A stretch of DNA of 15,754 nucleotides from Burkholderiaceae bacterium (GCA_023253905.1 JALREG010000416.1:1-15754); one strand, 5' to 3'. Counted from the first letter of the stretch, positions 1 to 7,665 are shown. The notes: a model not told the origin generated them from the sequence alone. Translations and numbers: made by a program.

Positions 1-725
1 TCAATTCGCCGCCCGATGGCTACACGTTGCTGATGGCCACTGCAGATACCAACTCCATCAACCCCAACGTCTACACCAAGATGAGCTATCAGGCGCACGA
101 GTTCCGTGCGGTCGCGCCGGTGGCGGTGGTCAACTTCATACTGGTGGGGCGTCCGGGATTGCCCGCCAAGGACCTGAAGGAGCTGGTCGCGCTCGCTCGA
201 GGCGGTAAGCTCAACTTCGCGTCATGGGGCGTGGGCAGCACGTCGCAGGCCGCGATGGAAATGTTCAAGGCCCAGGCCGGTAAGCTCGACATCCTGCATG
301 TACCCTTTCAGGGTGCCGCACCGGCCTTCCAGGCGGTCATGGCCGGGCAGAACGACGTGATGATGGCACCGGCCGTCGTGGTGATCCCGGCGCTTTCCAA
401 GGTCACCGCTTATGGCATCTCATCGCCCAACCGCCACGTGGGGGCGCCGCAGGTGCAGACCATGACCGAGCAGGGCTTTCCGGTGAACGCCGATGCATGG
501 GTCGGCATTCTTGCGCCTCCGAAAACGCCGCAGGCGGTGCTTGAGCATGTTTACAAGGGTGTGCATGCGGTGACCTCGAGCAAGGAGTTTCAGGAGCGGC
601 TCACCCAGATTGGGCTCTCGAGTGCGCCCAACATGACGCTGGATGAATTCGGCAAGTACATGGTGGCCGAGATTGCCCGCTGGGGGCAGGTCATCAAGGC
701 GGCCGGCATCACGCTCAACAACTGA
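1..725 (+). CDS. Bug-family (tripartite tricarboxylate transporter) periplasmic receptor, 5' truncated by window edge
   Basis: The reading frame is open from base 3 and enters the window in the middle of the gene, so about 240 C-terminal residues are visible; Bug proteins are usually about 320 residues, so the signal peptide and the first ligand loop lie outside. The visible part opens with SPPDGYTLL, the Bug counterpart of the common KAPPDGYT motif, and has the second ligand-loop motif HVPFQG at bases 297-314. An in-frame ATG at 27 exists but lies inside the conserved fold and is not the true start. Bug proteins bind small carboxylates in the periplasm; only some deliver them to a TctAB-type permease, and none is encoded here. 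The stop is 11 bases before the enolase-superfamily gene on the same strand, so the two are probably co-transcribed, and the receptor may bring in that enzyme's sugar-acid-like substrate. The family is certain, the ligand unknown. Confidence 0.93.
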   Translation, partial: NSPPDGYTLLMATADTNSINPNVYTKMSYQAHEFRAVAPVAVVNFILVGRPGLPAKDLKELVALARGGKLNFASWGVGSTSQAAMEMFKAQAGKLDILHVPFQGAAPAFQAVMAGQNDVMMAPAVVVIPALSKVTAYGISSPNRHVGAPQVQTMTEQGFPVNADAWVGILAPPKTPQAVLEHVYKGVHAVTSSKEFQERLTQIGLSSAPNMTLDEFGKYMVAEIARWGQVIKAAGITLNN

Positions 726-736
726 TCGGGGGCGTT

Positions 737-1924
737 ATGTCGCGCATCACCGAAGTCTCGGTCATTCCCTTCCACTTCGAGGTTGCGGATCTGGGCCTGG
801 GCGCGCATGCCGCCATGGGCGTGAGCAACCTGCAGTTTGAAAAGGGCGCGAGGCTTCGGGTGATGCGCTACGCGGTGCGCATCCGCACCGACGATGGGCA
901 CGAGGGGGGCTATGTCACCCATTGGGTCGGTACACAGGGAGCGCTCGGCCAGACCCTCATGCTCGCTCCGCATCTGCTGGGGCGTGATCCCGAGCACCGC
1001 GAGCAGATCTACGATGATTTCAAGCGCGAGCTTCGCGCCTATGACGGCATGGGGCACGGGCCGATCGATATCGCGCTGTGGGACCTGGTGGGCCGAAAAT
1101 ACGGCATGTCGGTTGCGACCATGCTGGGGGCCTGGCGAACCCGCCTTCGAACCTATGCGAGCACGCATCACGGGCAGGATGCTCCTGGCGGACTCGACTC
1201 GCCGCAGGCCTTTGCAGACTATGCGGTAGCCTGCGCTGAGCGCGGCTTTCATGGCTTCAAGGTGCATGGCTGGCATGACGGCGACGTGCGGCGCGAATCG
1301 GCGACGCTTCGCGCAGTCCGTGCAGCGATCGGCGACCGAATGGAAGTGATGGTCGATCCCGGCTGCGAACTGCGTACGCACCTCGATGCGCTCAGGCTGG
1401 GTCATGTGTGCGATGAAATCGGTGCCTTCTGGTATGAGGACCCGTATCGCGATTCGGCGCGCTCGATCACCGGATCTAAAATTCTTCGCGAAAAACTCAA
1501 GACGCCGCTCATGATCACCGAACACATCCGAGGCGCTGAGATGAAAGCGGCCTATGCGGTGGCGGGCGCCTGCGACATGTTCCACCTCGATCCCGAATAC
1601 GACCTTGGCATCACCGGCGCCATGAAATGCGCACACCTTGCTGAGGCGCTGGGCATTGATGTGCAATTTCATGCCTGTGGTCCGGCGCACCGCGCCTGCG
1701 TGGCAGCCACGCGTAACACGCATTTCTATGAACTTGCGCTCACCGGCCCCGGCATGCCCAATCTCATCGCGCCGGTCTACACCTGCGGGTATTCCGATCA
1801 TGAAGCCGATCTGCCTGCCGACGGCTGCATGCCGGTGCCGACCGGGCCGGGCCTGGGGGTCGGTTATGACTGGGCCTGGATCGAAGCGCACGCCGAGGGT
1901 CGGCGTGACTGGCGGCTCCGGTGA
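737..1924 (+). CDS. Enolase-superfamily enzyme, mandelate racemase/muconate lactonizing-type (probable acid-sugar dehydratase)
   Basis: A 395-residue protein, full length for the superfamily, which abstracts a proton alpha to a carboxylate and then eliminates water or racemises. Residues 1-130 form the capping domain and 135-380 the barrel. Visible active-site positions are K175 in K-V-H (strand 2), putative Mg ligands D207 (MVDPG), E234 (WYEDP) and E262 (ITEH), and a D285/H312 pair that would be the general-base dyad on the other face. The mandelate racemase group normally has K-x-K; here the second lysine is His177. D285 and H312 favour the racemase/dehydratase branch over the muconate cycloisomerase branch, but residue assignment is by motif only. 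ATG 737 follows the Bug stop by 11 bases with a G-rich stretch ahead rather than a clear AGGAG. The gene probably forms an operon with the receptor upstream and ends one base from the convergent livF stop. Substrate not determinable. Confidence 0.9.
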   Translation: MSRITEVSVIPFHFEVADLGLGAHAAMGVSNLQFEKGARLRVMRYAVRIRTDDGHEGGYVTHWVGTQGALGQTLMLAPHLLGRDPEHREQIYDDFKRELRAYDGMGHGPIDIALWDLVGRKYGMSVATMLGAWRTRLRTYASTHHGQDAPGGLDSPQAFADYAVACAERGFHGFKVHGWHDGDVRRESATLRAVRAAIGDRMEVMVDPGCELRTHLDALRLGHVCDEIGAFWYEDPYRDSARSITGSKILREKLKTPLMITEHIRGAEMKAAYAVAGACDMFHLDPEYDLGITGAMKCAHLAEALGIDVQFHACGPAHRACVAATRNTHFYELALTGPGMPNLIAPVYTCGYSDHEADLPADGCMPVPTGPGLGVGYDWAWIEAHAEGRRDWRLR

Positions 1925-1925
1925 G

Positions 1926-2666
1926 TCAAGCCCGCCCGAGATAGGCCTGCCGCACGGCGGGGTCGCGCGCCAGATCGGCCGAACGACCGCTCAGGGTGAC
2001 CCTGCCGGTTTCCATGACATAGGCTCGGTGTGACACAGCAAGCGCCTGCGTGGCGAGCTGCTCAACCAAAAGGATGGCAAGGCCGTCACGGTTGAGGGAC
2101 TCGAGCACTGGAAAGAGCATTTCGAGTACGCGCGGCGCCAATCCCAGCGAGAGCTCATCGATGACCAGCAGTTTCGGGCTCGATGCGAGACCGCGCGCGA
2201 TCGCGAGCATCTGCTGCTCTCCGCCCGATAGCGATCCCGCTGCCTGCGCGCGGCGCTCGGCGAGCCTGGGAAAGAGGGTGAAGCCGCGCTCGACCGCCTC
2301 GTCGATACGGGCGGGTGTGGCTGCGAACACGAACGCGCCCAGGCGCAGGTTGTCCTCGACGGTCTGTTCGGCGAACACCTGACGCCCTTCCGGAACCATG
2401 GCGAGACCCGCCCGAACCAGGCGATGGGAAGGCAGACCCGTTACGTCGGTACCGTTGAATTCGATCCTGCCCGCCACGGGCGCGAGCACGCCCGAGATGG
2501 CCTTCATGGTCGATGACTTGCCCGCGCCATTTGAGCCGATGACGGCAACGAACTCACCGGCACCCACCTCGAGGCTGACCGACTGTACCGCCCGGACGCG
2601 ACCATATGCGACCCCGAGGTCGGTCACGCGCAGAAGCGGGCTGCTCGGGGTGGACTGCGTGCTCAT
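1926..2666 (-). CDS. livF: LivF-type ATP-binding subunit of branched-chain amino acid/HAAT ABC importer
   Basis: A 246-residue ABC ATPase with all nucleotide-binding motifs: Walker A GSNGAGKS (44-51), Q-loop region around VPEGRQVF (91-98), signature SGGEQ (147-151), Walker B LLVIDE (166-171). The H-loop position reads LLVEQ with Gln203 instead of His, which is normal for LivF and separates it from LivG. It hydrolyses ATP on the cytoplasmic face together with the LivG domain encoded just upstream. The ATG overlaps the stop of the LivM-LivG gene by four bases (ATGA), and a GGGGAG ribosome-binding site (plus-strand CTCCCC at 2672-2677) sits five bases before it, so the start is secure and translation is probably coupled. 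It is the last gene of the importer operon. The symbol denotes the family; members of this family also import amides, urea, aromatic acids and other small polar compounds. Confidence 0.96.
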   Translation of the reverse strand: MSTQSTPSSPLLRVTDLGVAYGRVRAVQSVSLEVGAGEFVAVIGSNGAGKSSTMKAISGVLAPVAGRIEFNGTDVTGLPSHRLVRAGLAMVPEGRQVFAEQTVEDNLRLGAFVFAATPARIDEAVERGFTLFPRLAERRAQAAGSLSGGEQQMLAIARGLASSPKLLVIDELSLGLAPRVLEMLFPVLESLNRDGLAILLVEQLATQALAVSHRAYVMETGRVTLSGRSADLARDPAVRQAYLGRA

Positions 2667-4483
2667 GCGGACTCCCCGGAGGCTGTCAGGCTCGCCCCGA
2701 AATAGGCTTCGATCACTTTCGGGTCGTCCCGCACTGAAGCGGGTGCGCCCGATGCGATCACCTCACCGTAGTCAAGCACGGTGACATGGTCGGACACCGC
2801 CATGATCATGTCGACATGATGCTCGACCAGCACCACCGTGACGCCGAGGCGCTTCAGATCGCGAATCAGCGCGATCAGTTCATCGATCTCGGTGTGGGTG
2901 AGCCCCGCGGCGGGTTCGTCCAGCAGCAGAATTTCCGGAGACATGGCGAGGGCTCGCGCAATCTCCAGGCGCCGCTGGTGGCCGAAGGCCAGATTGCCTG
3001 CTGTCTCATCCCGATACGCGGACAAGCCCACGTAGTCGAGAAGGAGCGCTGCGCGTTCGCGCTGCCGGCGCGATTCTCGATGAAAGCCGGGCAGCCGGAA
3101 CAGGGTGGACAGGAAGCCGGCGGTGCTGCGCGCATGGAATCCGATCAGGACGTTTTCCTCCACCGTCATGTCGCCAAACAGCTCGGTGTTCTGAAAAGTT
3201 CGCGTGAGGCCGCTTCGCGCGATCCGGTCACTCGAACGTCCTCCGACCTCATCCTGCAGAAGCGTGACACTGCCTTCGGTCGGCGCATAAAAACCTGAGA
3301 GCGCGTTCAGCATGGTGGTCTTGCCCGCGCCGTTGGGTCCGATGATGGCGTGAACGGTGGCTCGCTCGATGTCGAGGGTAACGCCCGATACTGCGGACAG
3401 GCCGCCGAACCGAATCGTGAGGCCCCGGGTCTGCAGCACCGGCCCGCGGACTCGCGCCTCGACCTTGAGGAGCGTATCGATTGCTGCTGAAGGACGCGGC
3501 CAGGCTCCTGCCTCCCGGGTGGCCTGGGTCCGGCCGTGGCGCAACCTCATCCACAGATCTCGGACCGATCCGGCGATGCCCTTCGGCAGGAAGAAAATCA
3601 CCAGCGCCAGGAGCGCACCGTAGGCGAACAGCTGCCACTTGCCAAAGGCCTGTAGCAGATTGGGAATCCAGGTGAGAACGCCGGCGCCAATCAACGGACC
3701 GAAGGTGGTGCCGGCACCCCCCAGAATCACCATCAACAGGAAACGGATCGAATCGGAGAAGCTGAAGGTATCTGGGTTGACGTAGCGATTGAGGTACGCG
3801 TAGAGGCCGCCTGCGATACCTGCGAAGACCGATGAGAGTACGAACGCGAGCACGCGCTGGCGAATCGGGTCGATGCCCAGTGCGCGCGCTGCAGTCTCGG
3901 ACTGCGCGACCGCGCGCATCGCGCGGCCAACGCGCGAGTGCATCAGGTTGTGATGAACCACGAACCCTGCAAAAGTGACAGCGGCGATCAACCAGTAGAG
4001 GTCACGCGTGTTAAGCGGTCCGGTACCCAGATCGATGCGGGGGACGTTCGAGATTCCAAGCGTACCGCCGGTCAGCGCGCGCCAGTCGATCGCCACGTTT
4101 TGCACGATCAGGCCGAACGCGATGGTGACCACGGCAAGGTAGACCCCACGTACGCGCACGGTGGGGTAAGCGAGCGCGACCCCAGCGATCGCGGTGACAA
4201 CCGTCGCACCCAGCATCGCAGGGAAGAAGCCTGCGCCGGTTTTGGTGGCAAGAATGGCGACTGTGTAGGCCCCCAGCGCGTAGAGCCCCGCCTGTCCAAG
4301 TGAAACCAGGCTCACCAGTCCGACCAGCAGGTTGAGACCCAGGGCCACCAGCGCATAGATGAGGAACAGCATCACCACGCGAAGCTGGAAGGTGTTGGCA
4401 ACCAGCAAAGGCACCACGCAGAGCGCACCCGCCACCCCTAGCGACGAGAGCAGGCCACCCGAGACAAGCGAGCGCAGCCTCAT
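2663..4483 (-). CDS. LivM-LivG fusion: HAAT-family ABC importer permease joined to ATPase
   Basis: One 606-residue polypeptide carries two subunits that are separate in the E. coli Liv system. Residues 1-310 are a LivM permease with many hydrophobic helices and the cytoplasmic coupling loop HSRVGRAMRAVAQS (182-195), followed by ALGID. After a hydrophilic linker at about 312-345 comes a LivG ATPase: Walker A GPNGAGKT (382-389), Q-loop Gln431 (TRTFQN), signature LAFGHQRR (498-505), Walker B ILLLDEP (518-524), H-loop His555 (LVEHH). All catalytic motifs are intact, so this is a working fusion and not a frameshift product. It would pair with LivH in the membrane and with LivF as the second ATPase. 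The ATG overlaps the livH stop by four bases and GAGGTG lies eight bases upstream on the coding strand. Fusions of this type are known in other Proteobacteria. Ligand unknown. Confidence 0.95.
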   Translation of the reverse strand: MRLRSLVSGGLLSSLGVAGALCVVPLLVANTFQLRVVMLFLIYALVALGLNLLVGLVSLVSLGQAGLYALGAYTVAILATKTGAGFFPAMLGATVVTAIAGVALAYPTVRVRGVYLAVVTIAFGLIVQNVAIDWRALTGGTLGISNVPRIDLGTGPLNTRDLYWLIAAVTFAGFVVHHNLMHSRVGRAMRAVAQSETAARALGIDPIRQRVLAFVLSSVFAGIAGGLYAYLNRYVNPDTFSFSDSIRFLLMVILGGAGTTFGPLIGAGVLTWIPNLLQAFGKWQLFAYGALLALVIFFLPKGIAGSVRDLWMRLRHGRTQATREAGAWPRPSAAIDTLLKVEARVRGPVLQTRGLTIRFGGLSAVSGVTLDIERATVHAIIGPNGAGKTTMLNALSGFYAPTEGSVTLLQDEVGGRSSDRIARSGLTRTFQNTELFGDMTVEENVLIGFHARSTAGFLSTLFRLPGFHRESRRQRERAALLLDYVGLSAYRDETAGNLAFGHQRRLEIARALAMSPEILLLDEPAAGLTHTEIDELIALIRDLKRLGVTVVLVEHHVDMIMAVSDHVTVLDYGEVIASGAPASVRDDPKVIEAYFGASLTASGESA

Positions 4484-5355
4484 ACCTTATTCACCTCGCG
4501 CTTGCCGAACAGGCCGTTCGGAAAAGCGAGCAGTAGCAGAATCATGATGCCGAAGCCCAGCACCTCGCGAAGCGACGTGTTTCCGAATCCCTCGATGAAG
4601 CGCTCCAGGACGCCATAGGCAAAGCCTACGATCACGATGCCCCGGGCGTTCGACATGCCCGCGATGATGGCCACCAGAAAGCCCTTGAGACCCAGCAACA
4701 GTCCCATTGCAGCCGAAACCTGAATGATGGGGGCAGCGAGAATACCGGCGAACGCCCCGAGTGCGGCCGCCGCTGCGAACGACAAAAGCGCCATGCGTCG
4801 AACGTCTATCCCCATCAGACCCGCAGCGACTGGCTTCTGCGCAATCGCGCGCATCGCGCGACCGGTCATCGTCGCACGGTAGAACCAGTCGAGAAGGATT
4901 AGAAGCGCAATCGCTACAACCGGTACCAGCAGCTCATGCGGGAAGATGCCGGCACCGCCTATCGCAATCGGTGTCTGCATGAGGGGCGACGGTAGGGACC
5001 GTGGATCGGCGCCGAAGGTCACCGTAACGAACGCCTCGAGCATCAGCCCGATAGCGATCGTAGAGAGCATCCAGCCGATCGAGGACGGACCATGGTTGAG
5101 TGGACGCACCGCAATGCGTTCGATGAAGAGGCCGAACACCGCAGTGGCCAGGATGGCAAGTGGAATGCCGATCAGGAGCGGTACGCCCGACCACATCAGG
5201 ACGACCGACAGCACCGATCCCAGCATCAGCGTATCGCCGTGCGCAAAATTCACTGCGCGGACGGCCGACCACATGATGTAGAACCCGAGCGCGACGATCG
5301 CGTAGAGGCCCCCGATCACCAAGCCGGAGAGTGTGTACTGGATGACTGCAGTCAT
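4480..5355 (-). CDS. livH: LivH-type inner-membrane permease of HAAT ABC importer
   Basis: A 291-residue, strongly hydrophobic protein of LivH length. It has the family hallmark NFAHGD (36-41) just after the first membrane segments and the coupling loop GRAMRAIAQ (165-173) followed by AAGLMGID, which contacts the ATPases from the cytoplasm. It ends in the usual AFPNGLFGK (278-286). It forms the translocation pore with the LivM half of the fusion protein downstream. The start at 5355 gives MTAVIQYTLSGLVIGGLYA, the normal LivH N-terminus; only a weak ribosome-binding site precedes it. It follows the receptor gene after 69 bases and overlaps the fusion gene by ATGA, so it is the second gene of the operon. 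Confidence 0.95.
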   Translation of the reverse strand: MTAVIQYTLSGLVIGGLYAIVALGFYIMWSAVRAVNFAHGDTLMLGSVLSVVLMWSGVPLLIGIPLAILATAVFGLFIERIAVRPLNHGPSSIGWMLSTIAIGLMLEAFVTVTFGADPRSLPSPLMQTPIAIGGAGIFPHELLVPVVAIALLILLDWFYRATMTGRAMRAIAQKPVAAGLMGIDVRRMALLSFAAAAALGAFAGILAAPIIQVSAAMGLLLGLKGFLVAIIAGMSNARGIVIVGFAYGVLERFIEGFGNTSLREVLGFGIMILLLLAFPNGLFGKREVNKV

Positions 5356-5381
5356 TTTTCAGGCGCAACCCGGCTCCCCGT

Positions 5382-5400
5382 GCCGGCGGTCGCGACCGGC
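5382..5400 (-). promoter_or_regulatory. GC-rich inverted repeat between receptor gene and livH
   Basis: The 69-base gap holds a perfect 12-base palindrome, CGGTCGCGACCG at 5387-5398, and an overlapping alternative stem pairs GCCGG at 5382-5386 with CCGGC at 5396-5400. No T-run follows on the minus strand, so it does not look like a complete intrinsic terminator. In importer operons where the receptor is needed in excess over the permease, a hairpin here commonly protects the upstream message or attenuates read-through; that role is inference. Confidence 0.35.
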
Positions 5401-5424
5401 GCGGGAAGTTGGAATTGCAACGCT

Positions 5425-6600
5425 TTATTTGGCGTAAGGCGTCTGGCCGAGCGGGAGGATCTTGCCGTCGTGCCAGGCAGTCCAGACATAGTTCTCGGGC
5501 AGGATCGCGTTATGCCGGTCGGGTGTGAAAGCCGGCGCATATTTCTGCACGATGCCTTCGTGATTGACCTTGAACATCGCATCGCGAACTTTCTTGCGGT
5601 CATAACTGCCCGCGAGCTTGATCGCCTCGGCAAGGATGTACACCGCATCATAGGCATTGGCCGCGCCCGACCCATGCTTGATGTCCTCCGGCGACTTGAG
5701 CTTGTAGCGGCTCACGATCGAATCAAGCACCACTTTCTGACGCGGCTTGAGGTCACCCATCCAGGTGAAGGTCTGGAGAACGATCATGCCGTTGGCGAGC
5801 GGACCTGCGAGCTCGCCGAGCGTGCCGGTGTTGCCCCACGCCGAGACGATCTTGGCCGAGTAATTGATTCGCTGCATCGAACGAAGAATCTGGTTGGCTT
5901 CAAGATCGCGTGAGTAAAGAATGATGGTGTCGACGCCGGCGTCCCGCAGCCTGATCAGCTGGGCCGACATGTCGCGGTCATCCCACTTGAAGACCTCATA
6001 GCCAACCACCTTCGCGCCCTCGGCGCTGGCACTTGCTTTGAGATCGGGCACGGCACCCTGGCCCCAACCCGTGTCCTCGTACAACACGCCAATATTGCCG
6101 GTCTTGGAGACCTCCTTGCTCTTTCGAACGAGCGCGAGGGCCTGCCAGCGATCGAACATCGACACCCTGAACATATAGTTGGGCTTGCGATCGTTTTCGG
6201 TGATTTTCGTGCCGGCCGAGATCACCGCAATATAGGGGATCTGTGCATCGTGTACGGGCTCCACGACTGCGAGTGCGACGCCCGAGTGCCAGCCGCCGAA
6301 CATCGCGATGCAGTCATCGGATTCGGCGATCCGGCGCGCGTTGTCGACACCGCGCGGCGGTTGGCCAGCGTCGTCATACGCCACAAAATTCAGGCGTTGC
6401 CCGAGTACGCCCCCTTTGGCATTGATTTCGGCCATGGCCACTTCAACTCCCATGCGAATGGAGTCTGCCGCCCAGGCCGTGGGCCCGGTGATGGGTAGTG
6501 ATGCGCCCACGCATGGCTTTGCAGCCTGTACGGATGCTGTGCCGAGGGCGAGAGACAGACCGGCGGCGCCGATCAAGGCGGAAAGCACACGATGCTTCAT
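5425..6600 (-). CDS. Periplasmic ligand-binding receptor of HAAT ABC importer (LivK/Peripla_BP_6 type)
   Basis: A 391-residue type-I periplasmic binding protein. Residues 1-26 form a Sec signal peptide (positive MKHR, hydrophobic core, cleavage after VQA). The mature protein starts with the family pattern VGASLPITGP (31-40), continues with a helix ending AMAEINAKGGVLG (55-67), and has the ligand-loop motif FGGWHSG (101-107). The C-terminal NAYDAVYILAEAI is typical of the second lobe. It captures the solute and delivers it to LivH and the LivM half of the fusion. An AGGAG ribosome-binding site (plus-strand CTCCT, 6608-6612) lies seven bases before the ATG. It is the first importer gene. The divergence of the FGGWHSG loop from leucine-binding LivK/LivJ means a non-leucine ligand such as an amide, aromatic acid or other carboxylate is plausible. 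I do not assign the livK symbol because specificity is unknown. Confidence 0.93.
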   Translation of the reverse strand: MKHRVLSALIGAAGLSLALGTASVQAAKPCVGASLPITGPTAWAADSIRMGVEVAMAEINAKGGVLGQRLNFVAYDDAGQPPRGVDNARRIAESDDCIAMFGGWHSGVALAVVEPVHDAQIPYIAVISAGTKITENDRKPNYMFRVSMFDRWQALALVRKSKEVSKTGNIGVLYEDTGWGQGAVPDLKASASAEGAKVVGYEVFKWDDRDMSAQLIRLRDAGVDTIILYSRDLEANQILRSMQRINYSAKIVSAWGNTGTLGELAGPLANGMIVLQTFTWMGDLKPRQKVVLDSIVSRYKLKSPEDIKHGSGAANAYDAVYILAEAIKLAGSYDRKKVRDAMFKVNHEGIVQKYAPAFTPDRHNAILPENYVWTAWHDGKILPLGQTPYAK

Positions 6601-6807
6601 TCAGAAACTCCTGTCGGTGGGACGGAAAGGAACTCAGTGCCCCCGCAATGTCTATGCCACGCCAGCGCAGGGGCGGGGCGGCAAGCGTCGCACCGGCTCG
6701 GGGCGATGTCGCCGATTGGCGCCTTGGTTTGGTGCGGCGTTTTGGTCTCGCGATGCAATGCGCTGCGTTGAGGTGCAGGTGCCCCGGCGCTTGTTAGGGG
6801 TATCGGG
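6601..6807 (-). other. Intergenic region upstream of the importer operon
   Basis: This 207-base gap separates the SDR stop from the importer receptor start, both on the minus strand. It holds the receptor's AGGAG ribosome-binding site (6608-6612 complement) and a short inverted repeat GGCGATGTCGCC at 6702-6713. I found no convincing -35/-10 pair and no GC stem followed by a T-run. It is long enough to hold an independent promoter for the importer; whether the SDR gene reads through into the importer cannot be told from sequence. Confidence 0.4.
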
Positions 6808-7569
6808 TTATTGGGGACAGATGGCAAGGCCGCCATCGGCCACGATCACCTGTCCGGTGACATAACGCGCCTGATCGGAGGCCAGAAAGACAATGACCTG
6901 GGCGATATCGTCGGGTTCACCGACCCGTCCGAGCGGAACCCGCCGGGCAGCCTCCTCCACGCCCGCTGGTCCCAGTGAATGCTCTTCGGAGAGCAGCTGT
7001 GCCGTTCGCACATAACCCGGCGATACGGCGTTCACCCGGATGCCGTCTGGGGCGACCTCGGCCGCGAGCCCCCGCATCAGTCCAATCACGCCGGATTTTG
7101 CGGCCGAGTAATGAACATGCTCAGTCCAGCCCCAGGCCACTCCCATCAGTGACGTGAGGCACACGATCGAGCCGCTTCGGCGCTTCCGCATGTGTGGGAG
7201 CGCCGCGCGCGCCACGCGAAACATCCCTTTTAAATCAATATCGACTGTGTGATCCCAACGCTCGTCAGTCAGTTGGGCGAGGGGAACCTTGTGGGCGATC
7301 CCGGCGTTCAGCACCAGCGTGTCAATGCCGCCTCGCGCCTCGATCACCGCCCGCACGACTTCGTCGGCGCGCGCGGTGGAGCGAACATCAAGCGCGTGGA
7401 AGCTTGCGCTGCCACCCTCGGCCTGGATGGCAGCGACCAGATCCTGTCCTTCGCGCTCGAGGATGTCGGTGACGACGACATGATGACCGGTCCTCGAAAA
7501 CGCCAACGCAGTGCCGCGCCCAATGCCGATTGCGCCGCCGGTGATGAGTACTGTTCTTGCTTGATGCAT
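6808..7569 (-). CDS. Classical SDR-family NAD(P)-dependent oxidoreductase (FabG-like)
   Basis: A 253-residue Rossmann-fold oxidoreductase when started at ATG 7569 (MHQARTVLITGG). A longer open frame reaches 7629, but its extra 20 residues lie ahead of the Rossmann strand and cross the divergent promoter region, so the shorter start is preferred; the ribosome-binding site there is weak. Motifs: cofactor loop TGGAIGIG (10-17), Asp35 at the end of strand 2 (VVVTD), which favours NAD over NADP, NAG (88-90), Ser140, and Tyr154-x3-Lys158. At the place of the conserved Asn of the N-S-Y-K tetrad the sequence reads VDIDLKG, with Asp112 where VNVNLKG-like motifs have Asn. The C-terminal VTGQVIVADGG is standard. 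It reduces or oxidises a ketone/alcohol in the cytoplasm; substrate unknown. It is divergent from the seven-gene plus-strand run and upstream of the importer. Confidence 0.92.
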   Translation of the reverse strand: MHQARTVLITGGAIGIGRGTALAFSRTGHHVVVTDILEREGQDLVAAIQAEGGSASFHALDVRSTARADEVVRAVIEARGGIDTLVLNAGIAHKVPLAQLTDERWDHTVDIDLKGMFRVARAALPHMRKRRSGSIVCLTSLMGVAWGWTEHVHYSAAKSGVIGLMRGLAAEVAPDGIRVNAVSPGYVRTAQLLSEEHSLGPAGVEEAARRVPLGRVGEPDDIAQVIVFLASDQARYVTGQVIVADGGLAICPQ

Positions 7570-7587
7570 GATGGAATCTCGTGCTCC

Positions 7588-7646
7588 GGTTCGGTGAAAG
7601 CTTTTTCGTTGCAGCAAGTTCCGAACCATGATCGTCGTGTCCGAAC
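7588..7646. promoter_or_regulatory. Operator-like cluster of three CCGAAC motifs in a divergent promoter region
   Basis: In the 96 bases between the divergent SDR and hydrolase starts, GGTTCGG at 7588-7594 and CCGAACC at 7621-7627 form a perfect 7-base inverted repeat, and TCCGAAC recurs as a direct repeat at 7620-7626 and 7640-7646. The three CCGAAC cores are spaced 32 and 20 bases centre to centre, close to three and two helical turns. This suggests one face of the helix bound by a regulator acting on both genes. No regulator gene lies in the window. Confidence 0.4.
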
Positions 7647-7654
7647 TCTTTTCC

Positions 7655-7659
7655 AGGAG
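7655..7659 (+). promoter_or_regulatory. Ribosome-binding site fixing a GTG start
   Basis: AGGAG lies six bases before the GTG at 7666 and selects that start over the much longer open frame that begins at 7249 inside the divergent SDR gene. Confidence 0.75.
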
Positions 7660-7665
7660 AAGTGT

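Noticed and set aside
590..1891. 433-codon open frame antisense to the enolase-superfamily gene
   Set aside because: It lies entirely opposite a gene with clear family motifs, has a composition rich in Arg, His and Ala typical of high-GC antisense frames, and shows no recognisable domain.
3911..4860. A 15-base sequence, CGCGCGCATCGCGCG, present at both 3911-3925 and 4846-4860
   Set aside because: Both copies encode the RAMRA part of the conserved coupling loop of the two homologous permeases, so common descent and codon bias explain it.
5092..5913. 273-codon plus-strand open frame across the livH-receptor junction
   Set aside because: It spans parts of two well-supported minus-strand genes and has no recognisable domain.
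7249..7665. Long 5' extension of the hydrolase frame
   Set aside because: It would run through the opposite-strand SDR gene and the divergent promoter region; AGGAG before GTG 7666 marks the true start.
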